Shown here one piece after another: positions 53,966 to 64,000 of a stretch of DNA of 64,000 nucleotides. A program made the translations under genes and the position numbers. Where the stretch lies: the NCBI GenBank assembly GCA_033558025.1, contig JAUCEF010000004.1, positions 3,782,001-3,846,000 on the forward strand. The letters run 5' to 3'. The number at the start of each line of letters is the position of its first letter. Position 1 is the stretch's first letter. The notes under the pieces are model-generated. The model saw only the letters and a program-made list of their open reading frames with translations, ran no database searches and had not been told where the DNA came from. The stretch is from Phytophthora sp. 'mugwort' (Eukaryota > Oomycota > Peronosporomycetes > Peronosporales > Peronosporaceae).

Positions 53966-56135
53966 GAGCATCTCCACAGGTCAACGCTAAATTACGTCAA
54001 GGTTTTCTTTAGCGGAAAGAATAAAATAGCGTGGGAACATATGCTCTCCAGCGGTCTCCGCTACACGCTATATAATTTCCTCACTCGCTAAAACTTACCG
54101 CTCCCCCGGTGTATGGAACCGATATAGTGTAACTCCGCTACATGGAGCGACTTTTCGTCCATCAGATTTCTTCAAAGCTCGTAGTGCAAAAGAAGATCGA
54201 GCAGGCCGCCGCATCAGCTTCATGAAGGCGAAAGAAAATAACTTCAGCGCGGACGAAGCCTTTGCAGCTTTGTCGGTCCTACCTGAGCCATCAGCAAAGA
54301 CAACATCAAAGGTACAAACCAAAAGGCTTCGACATTCTACGAGCGAAATTCAACGCCAGCAGGCCCGCTGGATCTGAACCTCGGAAGATCCGTTCTCTTG
54401 AGACCAAGTGGCTTTCTATTTCGAAGGCCTGTAACAAGTTCGCATATGCGCATGCTGCTGTCAAAGATCTCAGGCGTTCCGGGGTGAGTGCTGACGATGA
54501 AATAGATGACGCAAAAATGCAAGCCTACGAGGTGACAAATGGCGAAGAATTCAAGTTTCTTTACTCCTGGCAGCTACTAAAACGGAGCCCAAGTGGAGAG
54601 ACCTGCGCGTCTCAAAGACCCCGAACAATCAAGCAACAGATGCACCAGTTCCAAGCGGAACCACAACCACCAAGAGTATGCCAAGACCTACGGGATCAAA
54701 TCCGCAAATGCAGCTCAGAAGGCAGAAGCTGTAGAGGAGTACGCTGAAAAATTTGGCGGTAGCAACGATTAAAATGGCATCCTCCAATCTAAAGCGTACC
54801 TGCGCACTTGAAGAGGCCAATAATTTAGCTCTGTTCGCCGCGTCGCTGGATACCCTCGATGCAGATGCTCGTGAGTATTTCTCGATGCGCCGTGAAGCTG
54901 TACTGACAGCTATGAGAGAATCGACTAGGGAGCACCGGACTACAGCAGCAGCGAATACGGGAGATAATGAAAACGCCCCGGACATCAGCAACGAGGCAGA
55001 CTCGACGACTGAGACGCTCAGTAGCAACCCCATGGGAACGATAGGCGAGTAATTTCGTTACTGTGAGGTTTTGTATTGAATGAGAGAGTACAAGGCGATA
55101 TGAAAGCGTCCATGTGTGCTAGTATCGTTCTTCGTCTTCATCAAAAATACAAAACTAACCATGATGTTTAGCTTTCCACAAATGCTCAAAATAGGTCATT
55201 TTGAAGGGCGGTAGGTGCACACTATCACGAAGTAGAGCTGCTTGCGTCAGGAATCGGTCAAACGTCAATGAACTGCTTGCTGTTGACGTGACTAGGGCGA
55301 GCACAAAAGGAAGATCTTCAACTGCATTGTAGTCACTTCACGCGTCCTCGAAAATCATGTTGTGCATGATAACGGCAGCTTCCAAGATTCTCCGAAGCAC
55401 GGCATCGTCCAACACACGGGCTGGTGCTGACAGAATCCAAAGTACCTTTCTACATCCTCACGAGCTCCTTCATGGAGATTAGAGGAAAATAATATTTGGC
55501 TATCTGCGGATTGGTGACGGTCTTGACGATCACGGACCACTCGGGGTAGATGCCGTCACACGGTAAGTAGCACGACTTGTACGCACACCCATTGATCACG
55601 AACTCATGAGCAGGAGCTCTTCCGTTTAGCAAGTTGATAAATAGAGGAGAACGACCCAAAATGTTGAGGTCGTTATTAGAACCGGGGAGACCGATGAAAG
55701 CGTGCCAAATCCATCAGTCATACGTAGCTACAGCCCCCATTATCAGTAAGTATTTGCCATCACGATCCTGGTACTGGCCCTTCAAACTGTATGGGCAGTT
55801 TTGTCACTCCCAGTGGGTGCAATCCAGTGACCCAAACATGCCTGGAAACCCCAGGCTTTATTAATGTTGGTATGGCGACTGATATCAGCTGCTGTTGGCT
55901 GCCAAAGGAATTGTCGCCAAAGCAAGCGTTTCATGACAGGGTTCATCGTGGCAGCTTGCGTGTTCTTTGTGTTTGAGGAAGGGAGCCACTTTTAGCATGA
56001 CAAAACAGCGTTCACCGGTGGGAGGACAAGTTTATGTAGCGGAAACGTATTTGTTGGACCGGGTACCTTCCACGCTATCCGACATTTTTTGCGTGGTTGT
56101 TTGGTGAAGATCGGTGGAGATTCTCACACGCCGAT
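53966..56135. mobile_element. PIF/Harbinger element with both ends, Myb-like gene and DDE transposase
   Basis: The left end (GAGCATCTCCACAGGTCAAC at about 53966) is matched in inverted form near 56135 (GGTGGAGATTCTC). Inside, a Myb/SANT-type accessory gene reads rightwards from about 54150 to 55052 (FKARSAKEDRAGRRISFMKAKENNFSADEAFAALS .. LEEANNLALFAASLDTLDADAREYFSMRR). A transposase reads leftwards from about 55870 to 55340: GFPGMFGSLDCTHWE (first Asp), HAFIGLPGSNNDLNILGRSPLF (second Asp), DGIYPEWSVIVKT and DVERYFGFCQ (final Glu). Stops and frameshifts affect both genes, so it is recently dead or nonautonomous. Confidence 0.8.
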
Positions 56136-56399
56136 TTCAAGGCAGATCGGCCACCTCACCTTTAAAACTTTTAGTAGAATGTAACGTTATGTTTGTAGCA
56201 AAAATAAATACGATTGCTTCAGTTTCTATCGACAAATAATTTATCCTGGACGCTCGCAGTTCAGAACGAGATTTTTTTTGTGTATGGATAGCAGTGACGG
56301 CCCAACCAGCTTGTTACCCCCATATATATTTTATGTCTACTAGATATCATCCGCCGTCGGACATCGACTTCCAAGGATCCCCGCTGAAGTTCGGTGAAG

Positions 56400-57360
56400 G
56401 TGAGGGCTGAGGTCGAACCGAAGGTCTTCCAAAAGATCTCCGGGACTCGTTATGGATCGCAACGTACAACTTGTGATGGGGGTTATATTACTACCCGTAA
56501 AACTTGGCATGTAGCTAGGGTAGTGGATCGGCGTGTGAATGAACGAGATGTGGAGTATCGAACATTTTGGCTTGGCAGACGCCGAACTGATCAACACTTA
56601 TATCAAAAGATATGGGAGCCTCTGATGACGTTGCTTGAGGATGGGTTTGACAAGGAGCTTAACTTGATAGACCGCTGGAGACAGAGCGGAGTGGAACAGT
56701 ATTACAAGTTTTGTAAGGATGACCCTTTTGGGAGGCATACTATTGGCACTGGTTTGAAAGGCTTATGCCTTTTGAGGCCTTTAAAAAGCCGCAGCTCTAG
56801 CAGGCCGTCCATATATCTTCTCAGACCAGGATATCGATGGATTTATCTCGGATTCCCGTCGGAATTATGGTGTGGATCTTTGCGAAGGGGCGACATGGAA
56901 GGGTTTCCTAGTGTTTTTGCGTCGCCTTTGCGATATGTCATGGCTTTGCATTTGACGTTATGGAGAAAAATAAATTTTGAATATTGCTGACCGTTGAGGT
57001 GCTCGAGCGATACAGGAGCGTGACTTTTATGATGGGTTGTATTTGGTTGCTGCTTACAACCATTAATCGGTCAGACATGCATTTGTACTTCAAGTCGCTG
57101 GAAAGCGTTATCTGGTGTATGACGGTGATAAAGGCATGCCCGTTAAGTCTGCAAGCTGGATTAATACTACTATTCTTTCATCCGTCCGTTCAAGGTGTTC
57201 AATAATCGAGTGGCGCGCACCTCGACTGACACGTAGGTGGAAGAAAAAGATAGTCGGGGCCAGTATTTTGTCACTGAATTGCTGATAACGAAAACTGCAA
57301 TGTCATCGTCTGTTGTCTGCGGATTTTGTTGATTCCGATATGGTTGGATGCAGCGTTTCA
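56400..57360 (+). mobile_element. Chromodomain plus cysteine-protease module, copy 2
   Basis: The open part (56394-56990) reads VVDRRVNERDVEYRTFWLGRRRT..IWEPLMTLLEDGFDKELNLIDRWRQSGVEQYYKFCKDDPFGRHTIGTGLKGLC, a chromodomain followed by the start of the protease domain. GLKGLCLFEAFK holds the candidate Cys. Further frames give GVDLCEGATWKGFLVFLRRL, then DGLYLVAAYNH and HAFVLQVAGKRYLVYDGDKG with the candidate His and Asp. The same domain order and spacing occur at 18310-19235, but sequence identity is low, so these are different families of one architecture. Frameshifts near 56770 and 56990 break it. Confidence 0.55.
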
Positions 57361-58599
57361 CTAAAGCAATAACGATAGAGACCGAGAAGGCCGGCGAAAT
57401 TACATTTTAGCTTTTCTATTTACGCCTGTGACGTGAAATCTGACAAATTGAAACACGAAACTTGTTTTCTCGAGCCTATCTAGGCCAGCCTATTTTCACC
57501 AGCGTATTTAAGCCAGCCTATTTAGGCCAGCTTATTTTACCAGCTTCTTTGTTCCTTGCAATAGCGGAACTGGAATTTTATTCCAAAGAAACGCTTTTTA
57601 TATTATCTCATTTGCTCACCATTTTGACGACACGACAGAAGACCGCACAGCCCGATGCGGGTCCACGCAGCAATTTGGCAATATGCGCAAAAGAAAGAAA
57701 CGAGTATGTCCAGGAATACGCCCGCAAACGTCTCGGCCTCAACAGGTCCGATCGCATCACACGAGACAGCAAATGGCTTCTTGGAAAAAGGCGGAATGCC
57801 CTCGAAAGGCGTGGTTTCGGCTGTCCCAGGAGACTCGACGCACGTTAGTGGAAGCGACACCTCACCCTCGTTTTAATGCAAGTGCGGTCGAAATTCTGGA
57901 TGGGCGTTTAACAAGGACGAGCCGCGGCAAGGCTCAGCATGCACGACAGAAATCACAACGGTATTCGGATGCTGAAGTAGACATCGTGTCGATCGGTGCC
58001 AATCGAATATCAACGTATGGCATTGAGATTGCTGGCGATCCGCACATTGATCGTGAATGTGTTGGTGAGGAGGCAGAACATTCTACTGGTCATCTTCGTC
58101 GGCTTTAAGAGGCGAGATCTCAGTTCCATGCTACTTTGCTAAAATAAAATCGTATGCTTGCTCGGATTGCTTACGATCTGGTTGCATGACTGGTGTTTGA
58201 ACGCGTTTACCACTAGCGTGGAGATCACTATCCAACTTGCACGGCTAAAAGACAAGATCGACATTTTTCATAAGGTAATCGGTGCAATTGCGACCCGTAT
58301 GACTGACTTGTTCGCATCATTCAGAGGCATGCCACTATTTGAACCGCATCCAAAATAAAAGATGCTCCTTCAGCGAATGCCAGAATTGATCAGGCAAGAA
58401 ACAAACACAAAGCCGCGCTTAACGAGCTGTACGCCATCTGGCCTAATGATGTGATCCGGATATATCTTTGCTCGCATATCACCACAAATGCTTCGAAAAC
58501 CCGACGGATTTCCCGAAATGACTAGCTAACGACTATGTAAACGTTGTCATTGTAATACATTTTATTTGTATTAGGCAAGGGCCTATGCCCCTCTGATAT
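57361..58599 (+). other. Probable remainder of the chromodomain element, unassigned
   Basis: A basic frame at 57683-58108 (MRKRKKRVCPGIRPQ) follows the protease region, as does a basic frame after the first copy at 19484, but no alignment could be made by eye. A frame at 58158-58358 contains IQLARLKDKIDIFHKVIGAIATRM. There is nothing else I can name. Confidence 0.3.
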
Positions 58600-60300
58600 T
58601 TAAATGCTATCACTTGAGCTAGATCCTTGCGCGCCTCCATACGAATCTACATCAAGTCGAACAGCATCTTCAATTTCGATATCAACATCTTCCCGAAGAC
58701 TGTTGTTACGACTAACACAACGGTGGTCGGTATTGCAAATGTAGACTTGTGATTTCCTTTCTCTGGTATTGTCGGTGTCTTTAACCATTGTTTCTTCAAT
58801 TGAGCTAGAACCTTCGTCAAAGAGGATCACCGCTTGTGGTAGATGAATAGGATCTCTCCTGGGAAGTTGAGCTCTTCCTAACTCGACGTCTCTTTTGAAG
58901 TTCGCGTACTTTCGAGCCAGTTTGTCATCTCCGACCACGAAGTCCGGCAGCATGGGATGCGAGCCTTTAAAGACACTATTCATCTCTCGATTAAAGCGCT
59001 CTACGAGATCATTGGTGCAGCTTACAACACGCCTAGAGAAAGACGGGACATTCCATAGACTTGGAGGATATCACTCGATCCATGTGCGTTGAAAATATTT
59101 TCAAAATCGAGCCACTTCGCATTAATAGCGTTATTCCAGCTGCAACACACCTTGAACAAAATTTCCGCTTGACCCATGCAATACCTTGTTTGTTTTCACC
59201 TTCAACTGCGGAACTGTCAGCATATCAAGTACGCCTGATCTCATGGCGTTCATGCATTCCACATTAGGGCTCCGATATCTCTTCATTTTTCTCCGACAAA
59301 TCTGTTTGAAATGAAATCTACACCCAATCGGTTTGCATTTGGAATGTGTTCTCGAATTGAACGAATCACCCACGATTCAAAATCGCAATACATGAACGCT
59401 GGGTCCATGGTGTAGTCTATCGCGTCCTTCACATGCTGCATAGCATGAAAGTACATCTCGTACTTCTTGGAAGTATACATTACAAATGTAGTTGGGTAGT
59501 ATCCCTTTGTCGGGCGGTCGTACGTCGTAAAAACAACACATTGCTTAAATTTGGACGGGATACAACGGAAAGTTCCGTCCACGAAGACGGATGTCTTACT
59601 TTGCTTGAGCATGTAAAGAAGGACAGGGTGAGCCCAACCGAGTAGCCTTTCGCGTCTCTGGGTAGCATGCTCGCAGTACGAGTGGTGAAACAGCAAAAAC
59701 TTGCTTTAGATGATGAACCGCTATCGTTAAGAACCTGAGAGCACGGGGAAGCCTCGATTTGGCCTTAAACAGATCCACCAAACGCCTCGGATCGTGTCCG
59801 ATTGACACGCCGAAGAACCTTTTCCCGTGACATTCCGATGTAAGACCGTTAGCGATTAAGGCCACCGTAGAATAGCGATCGAGCTACATCCCAAATGTCA
59901 CTTTAAGTAGCTGTTGTAGTCGATCTATCTCTCGTTTCATTGCTTCAGTGACGTTGGTCGTGGTACTTTGGGTCTCGGTGGTGCTGTCGGTGGGGTTTGC
60001 TGAAAGTCCACACGTATGCGCTACAAAGTCCGTGTAGCTCTCGACACCCAGTCTGAATTCCCGCTTGCCAGGGCAGCCCGTTCTCCGGTAAAAGCTACAT
60101 CTGTACGAGAGCTTAACCCAAGTCGTTTTAGCCCTTGTTCCGGCGATCCATCGAGTTGTTCGACCCGTACGGCGTCCGTTATTTCCGCTTGGACTTTCAT
60201 CATCACCAACAATTGTTGCTACGGCTTGCTGGTTCACTATCGCGTTGTTATGTAGTTTCATCGTCATCATTGACATCGGCGACATCACCTCCAAATGCAC
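58600..60300 (-). mobile_element. MULE transposase, degenerate
   Basis: Read leftwards, 60300-59884 has a FLYWCH-like finger (LSYRCSFYRRTGCPGKREFRLG..SYTDFVAHTCG). The region 59865-59600 continues the N-terminal part. The catalytic core 59696-59283 contains LLGWAHPVLLYMLKQSKTSVFVDGTFRC (first Asp), CVVFTTYDRPTKGYYPTTFVMYTS and PAFMYCDFESWVIRSIREHIPNA (second Asp). After a frame break come GCRFHFKQICRRKMKRYR, then FSRRVVSCTNDLVERFNREMNSVFKGSHPMLPDFV (final Glu). A Ser/Asp-rich tail ends at 58600. Only a few frameshifts separate the blocks, making it one of the better preserved elements here. Confidence 0.8.
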
Positions 60301-61299
60301 ATTCGTATTCTTCGTTGAATTTCCGCTTCACTCTCTCGATTTCAAATTCGTCAGATACACTTTCCGAATTATGAAGCAGATCACGATCAGTATCCGCCTG
60401 ATTCAGTAAAGCGCCAAGCTATGGCTCCTAGAATCCCCGTCATGATTTGGTGCATTGATTGTCGTGTGGCCTAACCCCGCAATCGAAGTAGTCTCCGACA
60501 GAAGCGCTGGAGCTGTAAGTGGGCCTGGATCGAACACTGCCACGGCTATACCATCAGATTAGTAAAACCGATAGATCCAAATCGCCTCGATTTGCTTGGG
60601 ATGCCTGTCGAGTACGACGAAAACCGCGTGTTCGTCTCGGGGATGGGTGGGCATTTTGGATGTTTTGCTAGATAGATTTAGTCGCCTCTGTCGAGTGGAA
60701 CATAGGTGGCGTGGCATTCTCCTCGAGTTGATTAAATGCGTTGTTCGGGCAGCTGGAGGGGAGGTGAAGAAAAATGAATCCAAAATCCCTGAGATAATAT
60801 TTTGGTTTCGAAACTGCCCTTGTATAGGTATAGTGACCCGGATATATAACTGCTTAACTATGAGCGGATGCCAGTCTACCCTAGCGCAAGTACGCCAGCA
60901 TAATTACGCGGAACGATTTGTCGTATAATGCTACATGCCAAATGCTAATGACCATATGACATTTGACTCGTGTGGCCTGACCTGGTGATGACCTGTTTTG
61001 GGCGCTACCAAGCTCTCCTGAGAGCATCTTTAAGTCTGACGATAGCAGCGCAGCATCAACGGAGCAGGCGAGCAGTGATGACAGGGAACAGGTTCTTGGT
61101 GCGAGTGAGGATGGCAGGGCTACCGTTTATTGCATTGTTATCTATTGTATGACCATAGAAGGAGTAGATTATATGATGCTGCAAGCAAGCAGAAAGCAAT
61201 ATGCTATTGAACATCTCAACGACAGCAAATAGATTATTGGTGCAATTTCAGTGTATTGAACGACTACCAAACTGCTGATCAATTATCCAACTGTGTCTA
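60301..61299. other. Spacer between transposons
   Basis: No supported gene was found. A frame at 60596-60928 includes VLLDRFSRLCRVEHRWRGILLELIKCVV but matches nothing I know. Confidence 0.4.
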
Positions 61300-62910
61300 C
61301 AGTGGGAGCATCCCAGAAGCCCGCATTTTCGAGCAAGAACAAAAGCATTTCCAGCGTGTAGGGCTGCAGCGAGTTCCGCTGCTGCCCGAACTTGGTACGA
61401 GCGACACTAAAACAATCGCTCGACCATGTTTGACTTCGGAGGAATTGACCCGAGCAGGTAGAACTCCGGCTGCTGCTCTTCGAGGCGACGACGCTTCTGC
61501 AGCCGCTCCACGAATAGCTTCACCCTCTGTCTCCTCCTGACCTCCATGCGTCGGCAAAACAGCACGGAAACGCTCCAGTGCGGTCTTTTCCAGGCGCCCA
61601 GCTTGGCCTCGTAGGGCTCGCAGGCACCCGGCCTCTAAGTCGAGGCTTTGCACAATGTTCGGCTCGCGGGCCTGCATACAATAATCAAGATAATTACAGT
61701 GAGGCATACACATGGTGATTAACTTACCGATATAGCGACCATAAGAGGGTTTTGACGCGATGAGGCTGTCGAACCGTACTCGGACATCAAAAAGCTTCAC
61801 ATTCGACCCTTGCAGCGCGTTGGAGATAGACCCCACGTCCTACAACTTGCCAAGAAGGGTCCGCAATCGGCGCTTCGACGCCACTGATGGCAACAGCTCC
61901 GCCAGTTCTTCGTCCGCTGCGTCCAAGAAGGGGAGCAGCTCGAAATAGCGATTCATCATCGCAAATATTGAACCCCAGGGGGTATGCTGGTGAATGCCTT
62001 GTCGAAATTTTGGCCTGAGGCTGTAGTCATATTAATATCCAAAATAACAGTTTTAGCCGTTAAATGAAACCAATATCCCGTGAAGAGACACACACTGCAC
62101 AGAAGTTTGGTGGATTGCGTCAAAGTACGCAACTTCAGCATCAACGTCTGCACCAAATCTGGGTCTGATTCTTTGCATCACAGCTCTGTAAGCCGGTGCC
62201 TTGCACACCCGACTCGCGGAACCGCCATCAATGTGGCAAGGCGGCGGTTGACGAAGCAGTTGTCGCCTACCAGGAATCGATACTGCTTCATCAGCTTGAC
62301 GAAGTCGCGCGCCAGCATCGTCGCCAAGAAGAGGTGATGGCTATCTGCTGACAGGTCATCAATTTCATGGTTAACGAGTGGAGTCATACACAATAGGGGA
62401 CACCGGATATCATCGTCCACTTCGTACCACACGAACACAGCGATGAAGTGTTCCGAGTCATGGTTCCACCCATCAATGATGAGGCCGAACTGATCTGGCA
62501 TTTCTGATGCGATTGCACGCTCTACAGTGCGCGTCACCGCCTCCATGACGCGCCGTAGCGTCTCAACGCAAACAGGTTTTAGTTGGTGTACCTAACCTAA
62601 AACATGTTAGTCAATCAAATGTGCGTGCACAGTGACGAGCGTACCGTCGAGCCAGCTCGCTTTCTCAAAAAGAGAGCGGCAAGCTACACTTGACGAGCGA
62701 CTCCAGCAACCAGAAAAGGTTTTGAGCGGAGTGGAGAACATAATGAACTACAGAACCCGCCTCACCGGGCCTTGCTGCCAGCATCGCCTCAGTGAAGCTA
62801 GGGTGCTCGCGCATGATGTGCCTCATCAGGTTCATGTCCCCTGTGCCGGTGACAAGCTTCCGGACCGCGCCGTGCCGGCAGCGAAAGTACTTGAGTTCAA
62901 CGTCATCACA
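61300..62910 (-). mobile_element. hAT-type transposase with BED-like zinc finger, degenerate
   Basis: From about 62900 leftwards the product starts VELKYFRCRHGAVRKLVTGTGDMNLMRHIMREH, a BED-type finger. It continues with LFWLLESLVKCSLPL, KPVCVETLRRVMEAVTRTVERAIASEMPDQFGLIIDGWNHDSEHFIAVFVWYEV and FLVGDNCFVNRRLATLMAVPRVGCARHRL, the hAT catalytic region. After frame breaks, FAMMNRYFELLPFLDAADEELAELLPSVASKRRLRTLLGKL and DVGSISNALQGSNVKLFDVRVRFDSLI follow, ending near 61300. Frameshifts and a stop near 61840 show decay. Confidence 0.75.
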
Positions 62911-64000
62911 CTGGTCGCGGAACGGCCGGGAGTAACCTGTTTGTTGGTGAAGGTGGTGGCGCTGTTAGCGCGAGACACGGGAGCAGCGAGCATCTTGGTG
63001 GTTAGTTCGCGTCCCAGATAGAAAATTGAAAGTGATGCGAATTGTTCTGGTGTTGTTTGCAGACCAACTTTCAAACCCAAAGGATGGATATCTGCAACGC
63101 GTCTCACTACATGTAGATTATTGAAGTCATTGTGGGTTAGGTCGATAAATAACCGAACTTAACTGATATCACTCCAAAATAGATTATTGGTTCACATCTA
63201 TACCCTCGTGCACGAACCGCCTGGTCTCCGGACGGAAGAGATTAGAATTGAAGACGAAGAAGGCCGTGCCAAGACAGATTCACCACCCACCGACGTAAGG
63301 ACGAGAAGCGTCGGCGACTTCGCCATCACAGATGATGATGAAGACGATGGGGGGCAAAAGAGGGGGTCAAACATCAAACGATCAGCAACAGTTGACGATG
63401 CGACCAAGGGATGGGGGGGGGAGGGAATCGTGCTGAGGAAGTTGACACCCGAGAGGAAGAAGGCCGAGCAGATGCCGTTGATCGTAAAGATGAGGGTGTC
63501 GTAACTCATATTGGGGCTGATGCCTGTAGCCTGCACTAACACTGCGATGGCAACGCGCTTGCGAAGAAGATGCCGATAATGACTACCGATTTGACTACGA
63601 TCGGAGCAGTCATAGCCGCTCCGTTTATCGAATCACTGCCAGCCACACTTACACTACGGCTCTTTAAAATAATATTGACGAATCTGGCTAGGAAAAGAAA
63701 GACCTGGGGGACGACAGCCAGAGGCATGAAGCCCGAGAGAAGGCTGCACAACGCACCGAAGAGAATGACGATTCCCCGATTCGAAAGCCCTGGACCACGC
63801 GAGCCGCGATGAAATCACACAAGAGAGCGAGAGATTGGTCGTAACCGAAGAATAGTTCGCCAAGTGCCGCACCGCATGGTGGCGTAAGTGCGGGATCTTC
63901 TGTGAAAAGACTGTTATCGGCGTCATTGTGGGCGTTCACGCTCGCGCCTACAGCCATGGTATGGGCCGAAACATGATGAAATCGGAATGCTCGTTGCATG
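62911..64000. other. Right edge: unassigned, possible degenerate membrane-protein sequence
   Basis: Minus-strand frames at 63999-63688 (NAHNDADNSLFTEDPALTPPCGAALGELF) and 63751-63536 (hydrophobic: LSGFMPLAVVPQVFLFLARFVNIIL) could be pieces of a transporter pseudogene continuing beyond the window. No family can be named. A G-run of eight lies near 63413-63420. Confidence 0.3.

Overview
The window looks like nuclear DNA of an oomycete, most likely Phytophthora or a close relative. The reasons are compact genes with short GT-AG introns (about 54-110 bp, donors often GTRNGT), closely spaced divergent and convergent pairs, oomycete-style domain fusions, and decayed MULE, PIF/Harbinger, pogo/Tigger, Merlin, hAT and Ty3/gypsy sequences. 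The genus is inferred from these traits, not from any database match. I saw no rRNA gene, no convincing tRNA gene and no CRISPR array.

Layout. Bases 1-9150 are almost entirely nested transposon debris: a MULE fragment, a gypsy integrase/chromodomain fragment, and a Harbinger-type region split by a pogo element that itself carries a small foldback insertion. Bases 10-17 kb hold host genes: an MPC2-type mitochondrial pyruvate carrier, two small tandem paralogues of unknown function, a multi-pass membrane protein with leucine-rich repeats, and, divergent from it, a CRAL-TRIO/PH protein. Bases 18.3-27.4 kb are again transposon remains (chromodomain-cysteine protease module, MULE, Tc1/IS630-like, Merlin, pogo). 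Bases 27.9-53.8 kb are the conserved core: two more MPC2 paralogues, Nup35/Nup53, cytochrome c, RPF1, a PEX14 carrying a PUB domain, a cyclin, a divergent pair of HTH-carbohydrate kinase fusions, a secreted trypsin-like protease, a small membrane protein, an N-terminal MGCC protein with a Pro/Glu-rich repeat body, and a coiled-coil protein. Bases 54-64 kb return to transposons (a nearly whole Harbinger element with both ends, a second chromodomain-protease module, MULE, hAT) and a degenerate edge.

The most unusual content is at 42323-47448. Two divergently transcribed genes, separated by 138 bp, each encode an N-terminal pair of transposase-type helix-turn-helix domains (pogo/CENP-B style) fused to a complete FGGY kinase that most resembles sedoheptulokinase. 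One copy keeps the kinase motifs. The other has lost several signature residues, suggesting a catalytic plus pseudokinase or sensor pair that might link a pentose-phosphate metabolite to DNA binding. The second unusual architecture is PEX14 with an internal PUB domain (35632-37795), which would join peroxisomal import to p97/Cdc48-type AAA ATPases.

Exon boundaries were placed by eye from splice signals, frame continuity and comparison between paralogues. All multi-exon models given here sum to whole codons.
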